Assembly: GCA_023431055.1 (NCBI GenBank) | Contig: JAEYXX010000109.1 | Span: forward strand, 1 to 41,403 | Direction: 5' to 3' | DNA length: 41,403 nt | Source: Pseudomonadota bacterium | GTDB taxonomy: Bacteria; Pseudomonadota; Gammaproteobacteria; Pseudomonadales; Pseudomonadaceae | Part shown: positions 37,767 to 41,403 of the stretch, one piece after another | Layout: each line of letters opens with the position of its first letter | Position numbering within the stretch: position 1 is the first letter of the stretch | Made by a program: the position numbers and the translations under genes | The notes under the pieces: model-generated | Seen by the model: the letters and a program-made list of their open reading frames with translations, nothing else | The model's database searches: none | Told to the model about the DNA's origin: nothing

Positions 37767-38324
37767 TCAGGGCGCGCGGATGCGAGCCAGTGGCATAGCC
37801 TGCGGACGCAGCGGTAGAGGCAGGATCAAACCTTCGCCCGAGGCGGGGAAGATCCCGGTCAAGGCGGTGATGTTGACCTGATGGGAGATCAGCACCAGCG
37901 GTGCACCTTCAGGCAAGTCGTTGATCAGGCGAATCAGCTCGGCGGTCTGCTCGGCGCCATCCTCGGGTTGCCCGAAGAACGAATCCAGCGCAGCGAAGGG
38001 TTGCACCGGGCCGAGCTGCATGCCGCTGGCGGTATCCAGCGCACGGCACCAACGGCTGCTGAGCAAACGTGGTCGTTCGATGCCTTGGCGCGCGAGCAGC
38101 TCGCCCCAGCGCCGAGCCTCGGCGCGCCCCTGATCGTTCAGGTTGCGCTGGGTTTCGCATTGCCCCAGGCGAAAACTGGCCGGATCGCCGGTACCCGGTG
38201 CAGTGGCATGACGCATGAGCAGCACCGCGCGACCGTCGCGCAAGGCCTGCCAGGCATCGCTACTCTCTGCTGCTGCGCCCCAGAGCGGCAGTAGCAGCAG
38301 AGCCAACAGCCACGGGCGGCTCAC
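37767..38324 (-). CDS. secreted histidine phosphatase superfamily protein
   Basis: A 185-residue protein with a signal peptide (about residues 1-19, LLALLLLPLWGAAA) and a phosphoglycerate-mutase-like fold. The catalytic RH motif is VLLMRHATAPGTGDP. The other conserved residues are in LLSSRWCRALDTAS and the second histidine in LVLISHQVNITALTG. It should act in the periplasm on a small phosphate ester. It starts with GTG at 38324, overlapping the stop of the small membrane protein (GTGA), and ends one base from ogt. The substrate is unknown. Confidence 0.85.
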   Translation of the reverse strand: MSRPWLLALLLLPLWGAAAESSDAWQALRDGRAVLLMRHATAPGTGDPASFRLGQCETQRNLNDQGRAEARRWGELLARQGIERPRLLSSRWCRALDTASGMQLGPVQPFAALDSFFGQPEDGAEQTAELIRLINDLPEGAPLVLISHQVNITALTGIFPASGEGLILPLPLRPQAMPLARIRAP

Positions 38325-38512
38325 AATCGGACGTTACCGCGGGGCCCCATCAGCGCCCAGATGATCAAACCGAGCACCGGCAACAGCGCGATCAGCAAAA
38401 TCCACAGGATCTTGATCCCGGTCTCGGCGTTGCTCTTGATCACGTTGATGATGGCCCAGATATCCAGGGCCAGGATGACCAGGCCAATCAGCCCGTTGAA
38501 GGTAGAACCCAT
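38321..38512 (-). CDS. small membrane protein, PLDc_N-like
   Basis: A 63-residue protein with two helices (GLIGLVILALDIWAIINVI; ILWILLIALLPVLGLIIWALMGP), in the pattern of PLDc_N (phospholipase D nuclease N-terminal) small proteins. It has an AGGAG Shine-Dalgarno before the ATG at 38512. It is coupled to the phosphatase gene by GTGA. The function is unknown. Confidence 0.85.
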   Translation of the reverse strand: MGSTFNGLIGLVILALDIWAIINVIKSNAETGIKILWILLIALLPVLGLIIWALMGPRGNVRL

Positions 38513-38573
38513 GACGACACTCCTGCCTGAAAGGTTGCCTGCATAGGATAGTCGGCGGCATGCGCCGGTTCCC

Positions 38574-39113
38574 TCACGCCTCCAGCCGAGGGAAACGGCT
38601 GGCGATATCGCCACCGGTGCGCTCCGGCGTCTCGTCGCTCTGGCTCAGGCGCAGCACAAGCGCATGCGGCTCCTCGCCCAGGTCGAACCAGTGAGGGGTG
38701 CCAGCCGGCAAGGTCAGCAAATCGCCACGCTCACCTTGCAGCAGATAGACGTAGTCATTCAGATGCACGGCGAGCTGAGCGAACCCACCGATGAACAACC
38801 AGGCGCAGGTAGAAGCCTGCACCTGCTCGTCCAGGTAACGCGCGCGCAACTCCAGCTTCTGCGGATGGTTGCGCTGCAGGTTGAACAGTTCCTGCTGCAC
38901 ATGACCTTCTCTACCCATGAATGCCTGCAACCACAGACCACAGGCCGCATCGAACTCGGCCTGCTCGCAGCCCGGGCGCAGCGTGGCCGGCAGCTCCACC
39001 CGACGATAGTCGATGCCCGCCGCTGCCAGGGTGCTGGCGATGTCATCGGCATGGTTCAGTATCTTGTTCGGCAGTTCCGGTGAGGTGTGCAGGTGGACGG
39101 CGAGGCTGCTCAT
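38574..39113 (-). CDS. acireductone dioxygenase-like cupin lacking the main metal motif
   Basis: A 179-residue protein homologous to acireductone dioxygenase (MtnD). The N-terminal part MSSLAVHLHTSPELPNKILN, then HADDIASTLAAAGIDYRR, matches the family, and the cupin end RGDLLTLPAGTPHWFDLGEEP is intact with its histidine. In true enzymes the first cupin strand carries HxHxxxxE. Here that stretch reads QVQASTCAWLFIGGFAQLAV with no His or Glu, so three of four metal ligands are gone. The frame is intact, so it may be a non-enzymatic or repurposed protein. In P. aeruginosa I recall mtnD and mtnC beside this aroC-MFS pair. No mtnC is present here. It lies 16 bases after the MFS gene. Confidence 0.75.
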   Translation of the reverse strand: MSSLAVHLHTSPELPNKILNHADDIASTLAAAGIDYRRVELPATLRPGCEQAEFDAACGLWLQAFMGREGHVQQELFNLQRNHPQKLELRARYLDEQVQASTCAWLFIGGFAQLAVHLNDYVYLLQGERGDLLTLPAGTPHWFDLGEEPHALVLRLSQSDETPERTGGDIASRFPRLEA

Positions 39114-39129
39114 GAAGGGTTCACTCGAT

Positions 39130-40281
39130 TCAGGGCTGCTCGGGCGGCAGACGGGTGGCAATGATGAAGGCTGCGAGCAAGGCTACCAGACTGGCGATGG
39201 CGAAGGTCCAGGCCGGCCCCAGCCCCTTCCAGCTGTAACCGGCATAAAGCGCCCCGAAGGCGCCGCCGATACCGGCCAGGCTGGCGTAGAGCGCCTGCCC
39301 CTGGCCTTGCTGACGATCGGCGAAACTGCGCTGCACGAAGTGGATGCAGGCGGCATGGAACGCGCCGAAGGTAGCGGCGTGCATGCACTGCGCCAGCAGC
39401 AGCACTGGCAGGTACTGCGCCAGATTGCCCAGCAGCAGCCAGCGTAAAGCGGTGATCAGGAAGCTGGCCAGCAGCACGGTGCGCAGCGAGTAACGCTGCA
39501 GCAGCCGCGCCATGACCAGAAACAGCAGGATCTCCGCCACCACCCCCAGCGCCCAGAACAGACCGATGGCGCCGCGGCTGTAGCCGACGCCTTCCAGGTG
39601 CAGGGTGAGGAAGGTGTAGTACGGGCCATTGCTCAACTGCATCAGGCCGACGCAGACATAGAATGCAAGGATGCCGGGACGGCGCAGCTGGTGCATGAAA
39701 CCGCCCTGCTCCGGCATGTTCGGCCGCTGCAGCGGCTGTGCATTGGGCACCCAGAAACTGCCGGCGACTATGCCGGCCATGATCGCCACCAGCGCAGCCG
39801 GATAGGCGTCCAGACTGAGCCACTCGAACAGCAGGCCGAGACCGACCACGGCGACGATGAAACCGATGCTGCCCCACAGGCGGATCTGGCTGTAGCGCGC
39901 CGCCTGCTCACGCAGATGCGCCAGAGTGATGACCTCGAATTGCGGCAGCACCGCATGCCAGAAAAAGGCGTGGGTGGCCATGATCAGCGCCAGCCAGGCG
40001 TAGCTTTGGCTGAAGAAGATGCCGGCAAAGCAGACCAGCGTACAAAGCGCCCCGAAGCGCACGATGAGCAGGCGCTGGCCGGTGTAGTCACCCAGCCAGC
40101 CCCACAGATTCGGCGCCACGCAGCGCATCAGCATGGGAATGGCGATCAGCTCGCCGATGCGCGCCGGGGAAAAGCCCAGGTGGTCGAAGTACAGCGCCAG
40201 GAATGGCGCTGTCCCACCGAGCAGGGCGAAGTAGAAGAAGTAGAAACCGGACAGCCGCCAGTACGGCAGTGCCGCGCTCAT
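39130..40281 (-). CDS. MFS transporter (MFS_1-like)
   Basis: A 383-residue transporter with about 12 helices. The start MSAALPYWRLSGFYFFYFALLGGTAPFLALYF and the loop CVAPNLWGWLGDYTGQRLL fit the HcaT/LacY-like MFS_1-like group. AARYSQIRLWGSIGFIVAVVGLG is a further mark. It would move a small organic solute across the inner membrane, but the substrate is unknown. It starts 13 bases after the aroC stop, probably in the same transcript, and is followed by the ARD-like cupin. P. aeruginosa PA1682 is the likely counterpart, from memory. Confidence 0.9.
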   Translation of the reverse strand: MSAALPYWRLSGFYFFYFALLGGTAPFLALYFDHLGFSPARIGELIAIPMLMRCVAPNLWGWLGDYTGQRLLIVRFGALCTLVCFAGIFFSQSYAWLALIMATHAFFWHAVLPQFEVITLAHLREQAARYSQIRLWGSIGFIVAVVGLGLLFEWLSLDAYPAALVAIMAGIVAGSFWVPNAQPLQRPNMPEQGGFMHQLRRPGILAFYVCVGLMQLSNGPYYTFLTLHLEGVGYSRGAIGLFWALGVVAEILLFLVMARLLQRYSLRTVLLASFLITALRWLLLGNLAQYLPVLLLAQCMHAATFGAFHAACIHFVQRSFADRQQGQGQALYASLAGIGGAFGALYAGYSWKGLGPAWTFAIASLVALLAAFIIATRLPPEQP

Positions 40282-40294
40282 GCCGCCGCCCGGC

Positions 40295-41386
40295 TCACAG
40301 TTGTGGCAGCACCGGCGTGGTGACGCGCACGTCGGCGTTCTGCGCGCGGTGACGCAGCAGGTGATCCATCAGCACGATGGCCATCATCGCCTCGGCAATC
40401 GGCGTGGCGCGGATGCCGACGCAAGGGTCGTGACGACCCTTGGTGATGACGTCCACCGGGTTGCCGTCGACGTCGATGGAACGCCCCGGCGTGGTGATGC
40501 TGGAGGTCGGCTTGAGCGCCAGGTGGGCGACGATCGGCTGGCCGCTGGAGATGCCGCCGAGGATGCCGCCGGCGTTGTTGGAGAGGAAACCTTCCGGGGT
40601 CAGTTCGTCACGATGCTCGGTGCCGCGCTGGGCGACGCAGGCAAAGCCGGCGCCGATCTCCACGCCCTTGACCGCGTTGATGCTCATCAGCGCATGGGCC
40701 AATTCGGCGTCGAGGCGGTCGAAGATCGGCTCGCCGAGCCCCGGCATCACTCCTTCGGCAACCACGGTGATCTTCGCGCCGACCGAATCCTGGTCACGGC
40801 GCAGCTGATCCATGTAGGCCTCGAGCTCCGGCACCTTGTCCGGGTCGGGGCTGAAGAAGGCGTTCTCCTCCACCGAATCCCAGGTCTTGAACGGAATCTC
40901 GATGGGGCCGAGCTGGCTCATGTAGCCCCGGATGACGATACCCTGGCTGGCCAGGTACTTCTTGGCGATGGCCCCGGCCGCCACGCGCATGGCGGTTTCG
41001 CGCGCCGAGCTGCGGCCGCCACCACGGTAGTCGCGGATGCCGTACTTGTGGTGATAGGTGTAGTCGGCATGGGCCGGACGGAACAGATCCTTGATCGCCG
41101 AATAGTCCTTGGACTTCTGGTCGGTATTGCGGATCAGCAGGCCGATGGCGCAGCCGGTGGTCTTGCCCTCGAACACGCCAGAGAGGATTTCCACCTCGTC
41201 GGCTTCCTGGCGCTGCGTGGTGTGGCGACTGGTGCCGGGCTTGCGGCGGTCGAGGTCGCGCTGCAGGTCTTCCAGGGAAATCTCGACACCGGGCGGGCAA
41301 CCGTCGACGATGGCGACCAGCGCCGGGCCATGGCTTTCGCCAGCGGTGGTGACGGTGAACAGCTTGCCGTAGGTATTGCCGGACAT
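40295..41386 (-). CDS. aroC: chorismate synthase
   Basis: A 363-residue FMN-dependent enzyme that converts 5-enolpyruvylshikimate 3-phosphate to chorismate, the last common step to aromatic amino acids. The signatures are [57 protein letters not shown] and the C-terminal [20 protein letters not shown]. The protein is complete, and the ATG at 41384-41386 lies 17 bases from the right edge of the window, so upstream signals cannot be seen. Confidence 0.98.
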   Translation of the reverse strand: MSGNTYGKLFTVTTAGESHGPALVAIVDGCPPGVEISLEDLQRDLDRRKPGTSRHTTQRQEADEVEILSGVFEGKTTGCAIGLLIRNTDQKSKDYSAIKDLFRPAHADYTYHHKYGIRDYRGGGRSSARETAMRVAAGAIAKKYLASQGIVIRGYMSQLGPIEIPFKTWDSVEENAFFSPDPDKVPELEAYMDQLRRDQDSVGAKITVVAEGVMPGLGEPIFDRLDAELAHALMSINAVKGVEIGAGFACVAQRGTEHRDELTPEGFLSNNAGGILGGISSGQPIVAHLALKPTSSITTPGRSIDVDGNPVDVITKGRHDPCVGIRATPIAEAMMAIVLMDHLLRHRAQNADVRVTTPVLPQL

Positions 41387-41403
41387 GGGAAGACGCTCCG
41401 CGA

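Overview
The window is about 41 kb of high-GC gammaproteobacterial chromosome, almost certainly Pseudomonas. The gene content and order (fadE, sagS/ospR/gpx, tusA-rlmM-acnA-aer, aroC-MFS, Gly/Glu tRNAs) match what I remember of P. aeruginosa blocks PA2811-2826, PA1561-1564 and PA1681-1684. They are joined here in a different order, which suggests the mendocina/oleovorans/pseudoalcaligenes side of the genus. The genus call is firm. The species-group call is an inference.

Layout: (1) 1-2059, minus strand: an ABC-2 exporter (permease cut by the window edge, plus ATPase) and a transglutaminase-like protein. (2) 2273-5313, plus strand: fadE and a small conserved protein, separated by a REP pair. 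(3) 5383-9437, plus strand: a sulfur module with a periplasmic haem protein (DUF3365), a CsoR-family repressor, a persulfide dioxygenase, a SulP transporter and a rhodanese. (4) 9486-12937: a cytochrome bd operon (cydP-cydA-cydB-cydX-ybgE) in which cydP carries an in-frame TGA. (5) 12952-13471: a bidirectional terminator and a tandemly duplicated tRNA-Gly/tRNA-Glu pair on the minus strand. (6) 13593-19939: a hypothetical protein, a GST, msrC with an AAA+ ATPase, the SagS-like hybrid kinase, and a gpx-ospR peroxide operon with a large palindromic operator. (7) 20041-30300: pdxB, MATE, lipoprotein, REP and MITE-like repeats, tusA, rlmM, acnA, aer. (8) 30570-36320: an amidotransferase, rraB, and a Baeyer-Villiger monooxygenase/esterase/SDR operon divergent from an AraC regulator. 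(9) 36387-41386: alkA-ogt DNA repair pair, a phosphatase, a small membrane protein, a degenerate acireductone-dioxygenase-like cupin, an MFS transporter and aroC.

The most interesting system is the sulfur/respiration unit at 5383-12937. The same CsoR-type box, ATAC-YCCCMCSR-GTAY, occurs three times: before the haem protein/CsoR gene pair, before the persulfide dioxygenase-SulP-rhodanese operon, and before the cytochrome bd operon. The third copy has a near-consensus Anr/FNR half-palindrome pair beside it. I read this as one regulon that couples persulfide detoxification to a sulfide-tolerant terminal oxidase, with a c-type haem protein of unknown role made together with the repressor. The repressor has an unusual cysteine spacing.

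Other notable points are the stop codons of pdxB and tusA that lie inside repeats, the loss of metal ligands in the ARD-like cupin, and the double palindrome in front of gpx. I saw no prophage, CRISPR array or complete insertion sequence.
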